Of a stretch of 64,000 bases of DNA, positions 10,386 through 19,449 are shown in pieces. The stretch is taken from NCBI GenBank assembly GCA_963693365.1, contig CAVNZM010000019.1, positions 310,001 to 374,000 on the forward strand, given 5' to 3'. Below the pieces are notes generated by a model. That model saw only the letters and a list, made by a program, of their open reading frames with translations. It did no database searches and was not told the DNA's origin. The position numbers and the translations under genes were made by a program. Position 1 is the stretch's first letter; every line of letters begins with the position of its first letter. Origin of the DNA: Amoebidium appalachense. Lineage: Eukaryota > Ichthyosporea.

Positions 10386-11852
10386 CTACACCCCCTCGGG
10401 GAACGGCAGGTGCCTGTACGACTTGTCGCCCATGTACTGCAGCTTCCGCCCGAGCGCCCACGGCATGTCGCACTGCGTGATGTGCAGCAGCCGCGTCATG
10501 AACCGGTCCCACTTCGAGTCCATCAGGAACCCGGCCGCACGGAGGAGCCAGTGGTTGTAGAGGACCAGGTCGCAGTCGCTGGAAAACACAAGCGGGCGGA
10601 TGAGCCCGCTGGGGTCGGCGAGCACGACCAGGCGCACGTGCCTGAAGTTGACCATCTCGATGGTCGGGGGCATGTGGTAGACGAGCTCCTTGTCGCTGAA
10701 CATGGGCGCCGTGACGGTCAGCGAGCGCAGGTTGACGGCCTGCGCGATGGCCACCAGCGCGCGCGGGCTGTGGGGCACGTGCATGATCTCCAGCACATGG
10801 ACGTCCTGCAGCGCCCAGTTGTGGGCGGGATGGAAGCACTCGAACTCGCGGGCGCCGGCCACAAGCAGCCGGTTGCCTGGGTAGTCACTGGCGCTGTCCC
10901 CGGTGGTGGTGATCTCGATGTCGCGCACCTCCTTGCCGATCTGGACGCTGGTGCACCCGCGCAGCGTGCCGCGGGCCTGTGAGCACAGCAGCTCGACACG
11001 GTGGGCGCGATTGATGGTGTCGAACACCACCATGCCAAAGACGCACACGTGCACATTGCGCATGTTGACGCAGGACTCGATGTTGTGGATGTTGTGGATA
11101 CCGGGAGCGGAGCCGCCGCTGCCGTAGCCGTACTGGTGGCCGCACATGGAGCGGAAGCGGTAGTCCAGATGCAGTTTCACAAGGCCCGCAGGCACATGCA
11201 GCGCCGTGCTGGGGATGGCGTAGATGTTAGAGGGGTTCACACGCGTGCACAGGTGGACGTGCAGATGGGCCAGGTTTTCGAGCGCAGTGAGATCCATGAC
11301 TACACCAGGTGTGGGCCTGGGAGTGGCAGAGAAGGCAAGGGTCAGACTCGTCAGGTTCTGGATAGCGCGGCCCAGCAAGGCGAAGGGGGCGACAAGGGGG
11401 GTGCGGCACTTGAAGGAGTTGACCTCTGCGACCTTGAGGTTGGGAAACAGGTCTGGGTAGATGGGCTCCGTGCTGGTGTAGCGGTGGTTATGGGCAGCCT
11501 TTGCATGGTGGTTGGCCAGGTCCCGGTACTCATCAAGAACCATGTGGAGAACGAAGCGCATGGGCGGAAGCTCGGCAAGGCGCTTGTAGTCAGCAGTGGT
11601 GGCAAGGACGTGGGTGGCACGGACGCGCGTGGCAAACTCGATTGACTTCGGACCCTTGGATAGGTCGACGCGCATGTGGCTGTTCGGGCGCGCCAGCTCT
11701 GCCTCGTGTACGTGGCGAAGCGCTCGGCAGGTGAGCGCAATGCTGCGACGTGAGCGTGCGTCCAGGAAGGAGCAGATGTACAGAAGCAGGTAGTGGTTGC
11801 CCAAGACCAGCTGTTGTGCGCTGGGAGAAAGGGTGGACTGATCGGCGCCCAT
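10386..11852 (-). CDS. F-box protein with LRR-like repeats, copy 1, 488 residues
   Basis: Intact frame. I chose the ATG at 11852 because it opens MGADQST, a fit to the N-myristoylation rule (Gly2, Ser6), and because an upstream extension would run into the promoter. Residues about 15-55 (LLLYICSFLDARSRRSIALTCRALRHV) fit an F-box; the rest has irregular Leu-rich repeats (NLTSLTLAF, NLAHLHVHL, LVKLHLDY). Family knowledge: F-box proteins are substrate receptors of SCF ubiquitin ligases, so it probably directs host or viral proteins to degradation, possibly at a membrane. It is paired convergently with the winged-helix ORF and divergently with the 338-residue gene. Near-identical copy at 60290-61756; degraded copy at 32673-33560. 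Confidence 0.7.
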   Translation of the reverse strand: MGADQSTLSPSAQQLVLGNHYLLLYICSFLDARSRRSIALTCRALRHVHEAELARPNSHMRVDLSKGPKSIEFATRVRATHVLATTADYKRLAELPPMRFVLHMVLDEYRDLANHHAKAAHNHRYTSTEPIYPDLFPNLKVAEVNSFKCRTPLVAPFALLGRAIQNLTSLTLAFSATPRPTPGVVMDLTALENLAHLHVHLCTRVNPSNIYAIPSTALHVPAGLVKLHLDYRFRSMCGHQYGYGSGGSAPGIHNIHNIESCVNMRNVHVCVFGMVVFDTINRAHRVELLCSQARGTLRGCTSVQIGKEVRDIEITTTGDSASDYPGNRLLVAGAREFECFHPAHNWALQDVHVLEIMHVPHSPRALVAIAQAVNLRSLTVTAPMFSDKELVYHMPPTIEMVNFRHVRLVVLADPSGLIRPLVFSSDCDLVLYNHWLLRAAGFLMDSKWDRFMTRLLHITQCDMPWALGRKLQYMGDKSYRHLPFPEGV

Positions 11853-12060
11853 TGTGATGAACGCGCCGTGAGTTCGTATGGAGAGTGAAGTTTGAAAGCT
11901 GTGCTGTGGTATACCCCTCCCTGAGAGCCACCACACCAATAGCGCGCTGACCAATCAGACGCGTTGACCAATCAGACGTACCGACCAATCAGACGTTTGG
12001 AGTTGCCGACCAATCAGCGTGATGTCCAATCGGATAGAGGGTCTTGTATTCCTGTGGAAG
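11853..12060 (-). promoter_or_regulatory. F-box promoter with repeated GACCAATCAGACG boxes
   Basis: CCAAT boxes at about 11935, 11952, 11970, 11988, 12010 and 12027 are spaced about 18 bases apart, most in the context GACCAATCAGACG. They read CCAAT on the + strand, so ATTGG relative to the gene. Such arrays fit NF-Y-type activation. No clear TATA box seen. Confidence 0.6.
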
Positions 12061-12564
12061 ATGACCGAAGGATCTGTAGCCAAGGCATGCAGCGTCTGAT
12101 TGGCTCAGTTACAGCATTTGTGTTATTTTAAAATTGACTGGTTATGATACAGTATTGATGTGATGTGAACGTCGCGATTTACAACACTCCAAGCACGCCA
12201 ATTTGAAAACAAAACCGAAATATTAATTTGAAAACAATACAGAAATATTTAAACCCGATTTATACGAACATTTTTGCCATTGTTTTCCTATTGAACAGGT
12301 TGTTGTTTTAGTTTCTACTCAGAGTTCGGAAAAGCGACTCGCGGTCAGGGTTATAACCGAATTGGGATCCCTGAAACAAAAACCCAAACAAAGATTGAAA
12401 AAACGGACCCCCATCCACAACAGACCCAAGCTCTGTTTAGTTGTTTTTGCGCCGAAGGACACTTTCGCACCCTGGCAAAGCCACTGGGACCAATCAAATT
12501 GGCTATAGGACCCATATAACACCATCACTGCTTCGGATGCTGCCAGTCTTGCAAACCTGCAGCT
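12061..12564 (+). promoter_or_regulatory. Upstream region of the 338-residue gene, copy 1
   Basis: AT-rich sequence with short duplications (AATTTGAAAACAA at 12201 and 12225). A CCAAT box at 12489 and a CATATAAC box at 12513-12520 lie 45-75 bases before the ATG at 12565; the TATA region is kept in copy 2 (62453). No gene seen. Confidence 0.5.
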
Positions 12565-13581
12565 ATGAACCACAAGCCAAACGTTAACCTGTGGCGCCTG
12601 CGCGACAAGCTCTTCCAAGCGACAACACCGGCCAGCGAGGCAGCGCTCATGGGCGTTCCCGTCTTCGGCGAATTCGACATGCACTCGCCCCCAGCCAACA
12701 TGCACTCGTTCCCCGCCAACACAAAACCTGCACGCGCAATACCGCCCAAAGACGACTGCGTGCATGCACAGCCTTCCCAACCCCCTTTTGCAGTTGTGCA
12801 CGCACCGCCCCTGTGCAGCAAGGACGTGCGAGTGTACCCGTTGCAGACAACATGGCCACCACCACCGGGCAAGATTCCGCTACGCAGGATTCTCCCGTAC
12901 AAGACTTCAGGTGCTGCGGCCAGCGACGTGGAACAAAAGCAACGGGATGTATTTTATTGGAAGGCAGGGGCGAATCCAAGTAGATGTGGACGGTACTTAC
13001 GCAAAAACAAGATGGGGGCCTCCAAAAAACTCACCTCCCCGCGCCTACCAGTGGCAGTCAACGCCGAACCCAACGCGCCCTGGCGACCACTCTCTTTTCC
13101 GGATTTGGACACGGAAGAGACCACAGAGGCAGCGGATAGGGAGAACGCAGCAGCGCCCCCAAGCAGCCAGGTGTGCGAAGCAGCAGCGCCCCCAAGCAGC
13201 CAGGTGTGCGAAGCAGCACGCGAGCCGCTCGTGTACGAGGACCACAGTTCCGTCGACGTCGACGACCAGGTGGCCTTCACGGGGCAGATGGTATCCACGA
13301 GCAGCCCCCAGTCGGAGACAACGGGAGAGCAGTGCGAGATCTGGGTGTCTGTCGATCGATCTCCGCACCCCCCATACATCTACTACAACGTGAAGCATGT
13401 CATAGTGCAAGTAACAAACAAGGGTTCTAAAATACACATCGCATACGAGGAGGCCTCCTCCAACCAGCTGTGGCAACTGCAATTTAAGGACAACAAGAAG
13501 CCTTTGCATGTAGTCATAGGAGGCAATGGAGAAAACACTGTTGCGGTGAATGAGGTGTGGGTGTGCATTCGACCAGGATAG
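12565..13581 (+). CDS. Unknown 338-residue protein, copy 1
   Basis: Intact frame, opening MNHKPNVNLWRLRDKLFQ. The first 130 residues are Pro/Ala-rich with an amphipathic start. Residues about 195-215 hold a perfect duplication of a 10-residue AAAPPSSQVCE unit, followed by an acidic linker. The C-terminal 100 residues look like a compact beta-rich domain (PPYIYYNVKHVIVQVTNKG ... VNEVWVCIRPG). I do not recognise the family. Copy 2 (62505-63521) has the same length with scattered amino-acid changes and no indel, which implies selection on the reading frame. Confidence 0.7.
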   Translation: MNHKPNVNLWRLRDKLFQATTPASEAALMGVPVFGEFDMHSPPANMHSFPANTKPARAIPPKDDCVHAQPSQPPFAVVHAPPLCSKDVRVYPLQTTWPPPPGKIPLRRILPYKTSGAAASDVEQKQRDVFYWKAGANPSRCGRYLRKNKMGASKKLTSPRLPVAVNAEPNAPWRPLSFPDLDTEETTEAADRENAAAPPSSQVCEAAAPPSSQVCEAAREPLVYEDHSSVDVDDQVAFTGQMVSTSSPQSETTGEQCEIWVSVDRSPHPPYIYYNVKHVIVQVTNKGSKIHIAYEEASSNQLWQLQFKDNKKPLHVVIGGNGENTVAVNEVWVCIRPG

Positions 13582-13945
13582 TGGTGTGGGGTGTTTGCTG
13601 GGTGGGTGAGTGTGTATGGGAGAGAGGAATGCTATACCCGTAATATAGACAGGGCAGTGTGTACAAGTACCACAATGTGATATGCTATGATATGCCCCAA
13701 CCCATACATGTGCAAATGTGCAAACCAGCGCAAATATCCCATCGTTTGTTTCTTACGATGTCTTCTCGTAAGCACGATTTGGTGCAAACATCATCTATGT
13801 ATCTGAATCCTAACATGTAAGCGAGACTTCACGACAGCAAGAGTGAATAAACGCAAAAGTCAATACATAACCACACTTGGACGTATCTGAAACATGCATG
13901 TGCGTATGTGTGTGTGGTGTGCATGTGTGGTGTGTGTGTGTGTGG

Positions 13946-14013
<68 letters not shown>

Positions 14014-14090
14014 TATGTGTGTGTGGTGTGTGTGTGTGTGTGGTGTGTGTGTGTGCCTGTGTGTGCGTACAGATGTACAGATGCCAAGTC
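13582..14090. repeat. 3' flank and TG microsatellite
   Basis: An AATAAA at 13847 probably ends the transcript of the 338-residue gene. (TG)n with interruptions spans 13900-14066 and marks the end of the 4.1-kb module. No gene seen. Confidence 0.75.
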
Positions 14091-14227
14091 TTCACGATTT
14101 ATTTTGCGGGGTGCCCGTGGTGGCCGGCACCCACACATTTTGCCACCCAGAGGGGAAAAGCATCCACAACCACTCACCCTCGGGGGAGTTGGGGTCTTCA
14201 ACTTCTAAATTCTCGCATACAGTATCT

Positions 14228-15272
14228 TTAACAGGCGGTGTGAGCGGGCTTGGGGATGGGTATGGGCTTGGTGGAAGATATGTGCATGGTGGGGGTTGGG
14301 GAGAGAAATGGGTGTTTGTGTGGGCTTGTGGGGCAGGAACAAGTCTTCGGGGGGGCCAAGCCCGGTCGCAGCTGTCGTCTACGGCCAACAAGCAGCCTCG
14401 CACAGCCGTCCACACCATGCTGATGCTGCAGGACGAGTGTGTGGCAGTCGGCACACACGAGCACGGTGGCAGGGCATGCAAAGATGTGCAGGCAGTGTGG
14501 ACAAGGACAGGAATGGAAGCGGAGGGGGAGGTCGGCGGCCACGTAGGCCTGGGGTGTGCCGGGTGAAGCTGGGCGGCGGCGGCAGCTGCACAAGGGGCAG
14601 TATTCGAGGGCGGGGGTGTACTTGTCAGTGACAAGGTGGCGCAGGCGACCCGCACGCATGTGAGCGAGAAAGGCCTCCGCATTGCGGTAGTGTGTGCATG
14701 CACAGACGGGGGAGGCACATTCGGGCACGGGAGCGGGGAAGCCAACGTGCCACATGGCACATGCAGGGTTGTGCGGGGCCATGCGGTGGGCGGTGGGGAG
14801 GGGGTCTGGGATGTCGGGTATGCACGTGCACGTGACGGGTATGGTGGTCAGCAGGGAGTAGACGGCATTCCAAGCCCGCCGACGCTGTGTGTTGATATAG
14901 TTGTGGGTGCGACGGGCGATGCGGAAGGCACAGTGGGTGCCGCTACGGCATGTGTCGCAGCAGCCGGGGAGGCCGGGCACGGGAGAAGAGTGAGTCGACA
15001 GCGAGGTGAAGCACGAATAACACAGATGGGGAACACTTGTTGTCGCAAGGGTCAGGCAGTGGTCGCAGCCACAAACAAAATGGGTGATGGCGGGGAAGTG
15101 TTTTGCCTTCGTCTTGAGATGCGGGGTGTTGTGGTAACCGCAGACGGCACACGCGTCGGAGGAGCCGCCACAGACGCGAAGGTCTGTGCAACGAGTGCAT
15201 TCACAGCCTTCAACGGGCTTTGGGGGTGAAGGGAGGGGCGGGGGGAGTGGGTGGGGGGAGTGGGGAGTTCAT
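14228..15272 (-). CDS. Cys/His-rich zinc-binding-like protein, frame broken near its start
   Basis: Read leftwards from ATG 15272 (MNSPLPPPTPPAPP), one base off at the CCCCC-AAA run near 15225, then a long frame with many CxxC pairs: CTRCTDLRVC, CAVCGY, CGCDHC, CYSC, CCDTC, CPLCSC, CPCPHC, CADC. This is the pattern of several treble-clef or RING-like zinc sites in about 230 residues, but I cannot name the family. A His/Pro tail follows. The last 130 bases may continue in another frame past 14228 to an AATAAA near 14100. A degraded copy lies at 35680-36760 (read on the minus strand). Confidence 0.55.
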
Positions 15273-15718
15273 GTTTTGCAAGGGTGGGTGAAGAGAAATC
15301 GCTGTGAGCGAAAGGTGAAAAAACGAAAAGGTGAACAAACGAACCCGATTGGAGTGAGAGTTGATGTCCATGTGACACTGTTTGCCTGTCACACAATCTT
15401 CAATTAAAAATGCCATCGCGTCATGGAAATCTCCCGCAAGCGACAAAAACGGTGGGGTTTATTAATGAAACGCAATTTACATGGCAATCCGCGCCGCGGA
15501 ATGCGATTTAATCAGACAAGATCGATAAACCCCCCTTTCTCCTCAAAGATCAAAGGGTGGTGATCAGACGCCAAATGATCTGATTGGTCAGCTTTATATC
15601 ACGTGACATGATAAGATTATGACACATTTGATAAGCAGGCATTGGGTTATTGGGGCTGTCGAGCTCAAGTGCGAGACAACGCGCAACGTTTAGCGGCTAT
15701 TGTTGATGATTATGTAGG
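15273..15718. promoter_or_regulatory. Divergent intergenic region
   Basis: Lies between the Cys-rich gene (leftward) and the Lys/Pro-rich gene (rightward). CCAAT/ATTGG sites at about 15343 and 15578 and paired GATCAGAC-like words (about 15510, 15552, 15575). No gene seen. Confidence 0.4.
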
Positions 15719-16066
15719 TGTATATAAAGACTGAAATGCCAACAGAAGAGGCCATGGCTCCAACACAAAACCCCAAACCGGCTGCACCTACGATGCCGAA
15801 CCTAAAAGCAGCAAAGCCCAAACCCACCAGTACAAGCGCGCCCAAACCGGCTGCACCTACGATGCCGAACCTAAAAGCAGCAAAGCCCAAACCCACATGC
15901 ACAAGCGCACTCAAACCGGCTAAAAAAAAAGTATGTATCCCAGGACAAGTGCCCCAACAACTCCAAATCGTGCAAGCTTGCGCGGCGCTGCCCCGTGTGC
16001 ACAGGACTCGTGCGACGCATCCATCCGTACATGTCCGCCCAACCTAAAGACTCCGATCCATCCTGA
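15719..16066 (+). CDS. Small Lys/Pro-rich repeat protein with a Cys-rich tail
   Basis: TATATAAAG at 15721-15729 precedes the ATG at 15754. The protein repeats an about 24-residue unit (KPAAPTMPNLKAAKPKPT) twice, then reaches an A9 run at 15929-15937. Beyond it the best continuation is in another frame: KCPNNSKSC ... RRCPVCTGLVRRIHPYM to the TGA at 16064. A degraded copy at 37040-37260 shows the same basic stretch followed by DKCP, supporting one gene with an A-run slip or a programmed frameshift. It resembles small basic virion or nucleic-acid-binding proteins; function not known. Overlaps the end of G2 by 23 bases, tail to tail. Confidence 0.5.
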
Positions 16067-16993
16067 AGCATGCACACTCTTCGTGTCCGGCCGGGGTGTC
16101 CGGGCGCTCCTGCATGGCATAGAAGAAGGACTTGGGCTCCATGGGCAACTGCTGTATGCCGGCAAAGGCCTTCTCCAGGGACCGACCCAGCTTCCCCAGG
16201 TCGCGCAGCTGGGGGTCCATGAAGGTGCTGCTGGCTGGGACGCCGTGTGGATGGTGCACGTCAACGTCCAGAGCCTCCAGGGCGCGCGAGAGAAACGTGT
16301 AGAGGTGCAACGTGTTGATGTCGAGCGCAGACGTTATCGAAACGCCCGTGTCTATATTGATGCGCTGGGCAAGCACCTTGAAAACCAGCGCCTCGGCGTG
16401 CTGGGCGCAGATGTTGCGGGTCTTGAAGCGGGAAGTGACTTGCACGTTTGCGACCTTTTCAAGGATGGTCACCAGGCTGTGGACGTCAAGCACGGATGTC
16501 GAGCTGAGTGTGGCCACCAGGAAACCGACAAAGGTAGCGCGAATGTGGCGGGTGGCATCCAGAGGGGTGGTGGAAGGGCGCGCGCCACGGGTCTTCTCGT
16601 AGAGCCGGGTTTCGTGCAAGTGCAGCGCCTTGCTGCGGGCGCTGTTAAACCACCCCAGAAAATCGAGGGCCAGGGGGGACTCGTACAAGACCTGGGTGGT
16701 CAGGTGAAGAAACGCAGCCGGCGAGACCAGTATGATGTTACCCTTTTTGCAGTAGTGTGGGGTACCCTGTAGGGATCATCAAAGATCAGCATGGATTGAG
16801 TATGGTGGGGGTGGGTCACCCTTCGGATCCGAGAACACGGGAAAGAGATAGTCAAGGATACTGAGAAAGAACATACCCACGCAAAAAGCTACCGCCGCCA
16901 CGGCCACTATGGTGCCCGGATCCACCATTTAGTAGGGGTGTTGATAAAGTGCCGAGCAACAATTAGCTTTTTGTGTGTGTGTGTGTGTGCGTG

Positions 16994-17041
<48 letters not shown>

Positions 17042-17784
17042 GGGGGGCTGCCTACCGGGTCTGTGCTTGGCACACCGCCGACGACGTTGGCGATTTTGGC
17101 CTGGTCCAGACGGTCCCGGATCTCATTGATGTCCCTGTAGCCGAGAAGCGCACAGATACTACCAGCGTCCAGGTAGAAGAGTTTGTCCCTGCTCGCGGCA
17201 TACGGGAGCGTGCAGTTGACGAACGGTACAAAGCACAGCGGGTGAAGTCTGTCGAACGCCTGTTTCAACAGCTGCGAAACGGGCTGGGGTGCAAGATGGC
17301 GCCTCCAATCACTAGCTGTGGCAATCGCTTTGATTTCACCAGGTGGCTTTCTGGTCATTGAAATGTTAGCGCGCGGGCGCTTTGATTGTCTCGTGTCAGA
17401 ATCGTGGTTCTCGGCAGACCCGAGCTGGTCAAACCATGTTGTGGCTGGCGTGGTTGTGGTGGGTGGTAGCGTGGGGGCTTGAGTGGCGACCGCTTGCAGA
17501 TGCAGATGTGTGGGAACAGGACGCGCCGCCGGGGAGAGGGGGATTGTCTCGCCGCAGACCATGTCGAAGTCGAAGACGTGGTTCTGGCCGTGGCTCGTGG
17601 CTGTCGTCGGGGTGGGGGCATAGAGCATGGAGCCATCACCTAGTTGGTTGTCAAAAGCAGAAAAATCGTCGGCGGTCAGCGGAACGAAGTCGGTACTGTG
17701 TATGATACCCAGGTCGGGTTGTGGGGTGGGTGGAAACGTGAAGGTGCTGTATGAGACAGGCGCAGCGCCATGTGTCGTGTACAT
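16044..17784 (-). CDS. Spliced BRO-N family gene G2, two exons
   Basis: Exon 1 17784-17056 (243 codons) ends at donor GTAGGC; exon 2 16772-16044 starts after acceptor CCCTACAG; both junctions are phase 0 and the second frame stays open. The join assembles a BRO-N-like domain: first half SICALLGYRDINEIRDRL in exon 1, second half (NIILVSPAAFLHLTTQVLYE then ALDFLGWF) at the start of exon 2, matching the family pattern of a tract ending in a hydrophobic helix and F..W. The N-terminal 160 residues are low-complexity Pro/Thr with a basic patch; the C-terminal domain (about 200 residues) is unknown. A TATATAAG box lies upstream. No transcript evidence, so the splice sites are inferred. An ORF for a small membrane protein lies within the intron. 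Confidence 0.6.
16779..16928 (-). CDS. 49-residue single-pass membrane protein with PPxY motif
   Basis: ATG 16928 to TGA. Residues about 5-33 form one strongly hydrophobic segment (GTIVAVAAVAFCVGMFFLSI...), followed by SDPKGD and a PPPPY motif six residues before the end of the chain. PPxY is a late-domain motif that recruits NEDD4-type ubiquitin ligases and ESCRT in virus budding and in host membrane proteins. The ORF lies within the intron of G2, same strand, in frame with exon 2 but separated by two TGA codons, so it could be retained-intron product, a nested gene or chance. The hydrophobic profile argues against chance. Confidence 0.45.
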   Translation of the reverse strand: MVDPGTIVAVAAVAFCVGMFFLSILDYLFPVFSDPKGDPPPPYSIHADL

Positions 17785-17900
17785 TTTGCCTGTGTTGCCT
17801 GAGTATCTGTGTTTGTAGAATGCAATGGCATCGGCCGAGTGGATGTGACCTTATATACTTGCTTGGCAATTCCGCGACATATGATTGGATGTCAGACTTT
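17785..17900 (-). promoter_or_regulatory. Promoter of G2
   Basis: TATATAAGG on the minus strand (plus 17849-17857) lies about 65 bases before the ATG at 17784. Upstream ATTGG boxes at about 17883, 17918 and 17933. Confidence 0.55.
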
Positions 17901-18550
17901 GTTATTTGAGTGGATTCTATTGGCAGCCACGCTGGATTGGCTTTTTGGTGATCTTAGTCCCAGAGTAGTGCAAAACGACTCAAGATATTTCCGAGCCGCT
18001 AATGCACTCAATGTTTACAAATGCAACATCAAAACATTGACGTAGTACCTACAGTTTCTCGGATGGTTTAACCTTCTTTGATTTAATCGAGTTAAACACA
18101 ACCTTTTACCCATCAAACATTTCATCACCAAGGGCTTCTTTGAAATCGATGCTCGACCAATCGCAGACAACCAATCACAATTAACCAATCAGATATGAAT
18201 AGAATGTTCACTGAAGTCTCAAGCCAAAGAGCACAAGTTCGATATCCAGTAAATTCGCGCTTCACATATGAACCCACTATGTTATCATGATTTTTATTGT
18301 TTATTTCCCATATATACAGACATACATGTTCCCACATAATTTCATGCAGATACAGTTGAACCTACCATCCTTTCCTAATCTTGCCAACATGACCACGAGT
18401 CATGAAGGAGCTAGCCTCACCCCCTTGTGAGCCACATGCTGGGTCCAGGGCGCCACAGCACCAACGTTGCCGACAGTGGGTGACGTCATAATGACGTCAT
18501 AAACGACGATCCTATCTCAGCGCTCTGGAGTGTGTCGATCCTATGTCAGC
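17901..18550. other. Intergenic, no gene seen
   Basis: Three CCAATC boxes at about 18157, 18170 and 18185, an AT-rich stretch, a GATACAGTTGAACCTACCATCC sequence at 18351-18372 that recurs in the satellites, and two TGACGTCAT sites at 18481 and 18492. Paralogous to 961-1700. Confidence 0.5.
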
Positions 18551-19395
<845 letters not shown>

Positions 19396-19449
19396 CTCTA
19401 GCGCTATACACTAACACCCCCAAGCGACCAGCGCTACACAACCCACACT

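Larger units (their letters stand above)
9734..13860 (+). repeat. 4.1-kb module, left copy (right copy 59524-63810)
   Basis: Carries the winged-helix ORF, F-box gene and 338-residue gene in the same order and orientation as at 59524-63810, about 49.8 kb away. Differences: losses at 9770-9820, a 100-base insertion in the right copy at 60175, and diverged sequence at 12330-12430 against 62260-62390. Both copies end in TG tract. Confidence 0.9.

Noticed and set aside
10410-11645. Plus-strand ORFs opposite the F-box gene
   Set aside because: They are shadow frames; codon pattern and the conserved copies support the minus-strand gene only.
16782-16838. A 53-base intron joining the PPxY ORF to the downstream exon
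   Set aside because: Using the GTGACC donor and CCCTACAG acceptor shifts the frame into an early stop; splicing from exon 1 of G2 to the same acceptor keeps the frame.
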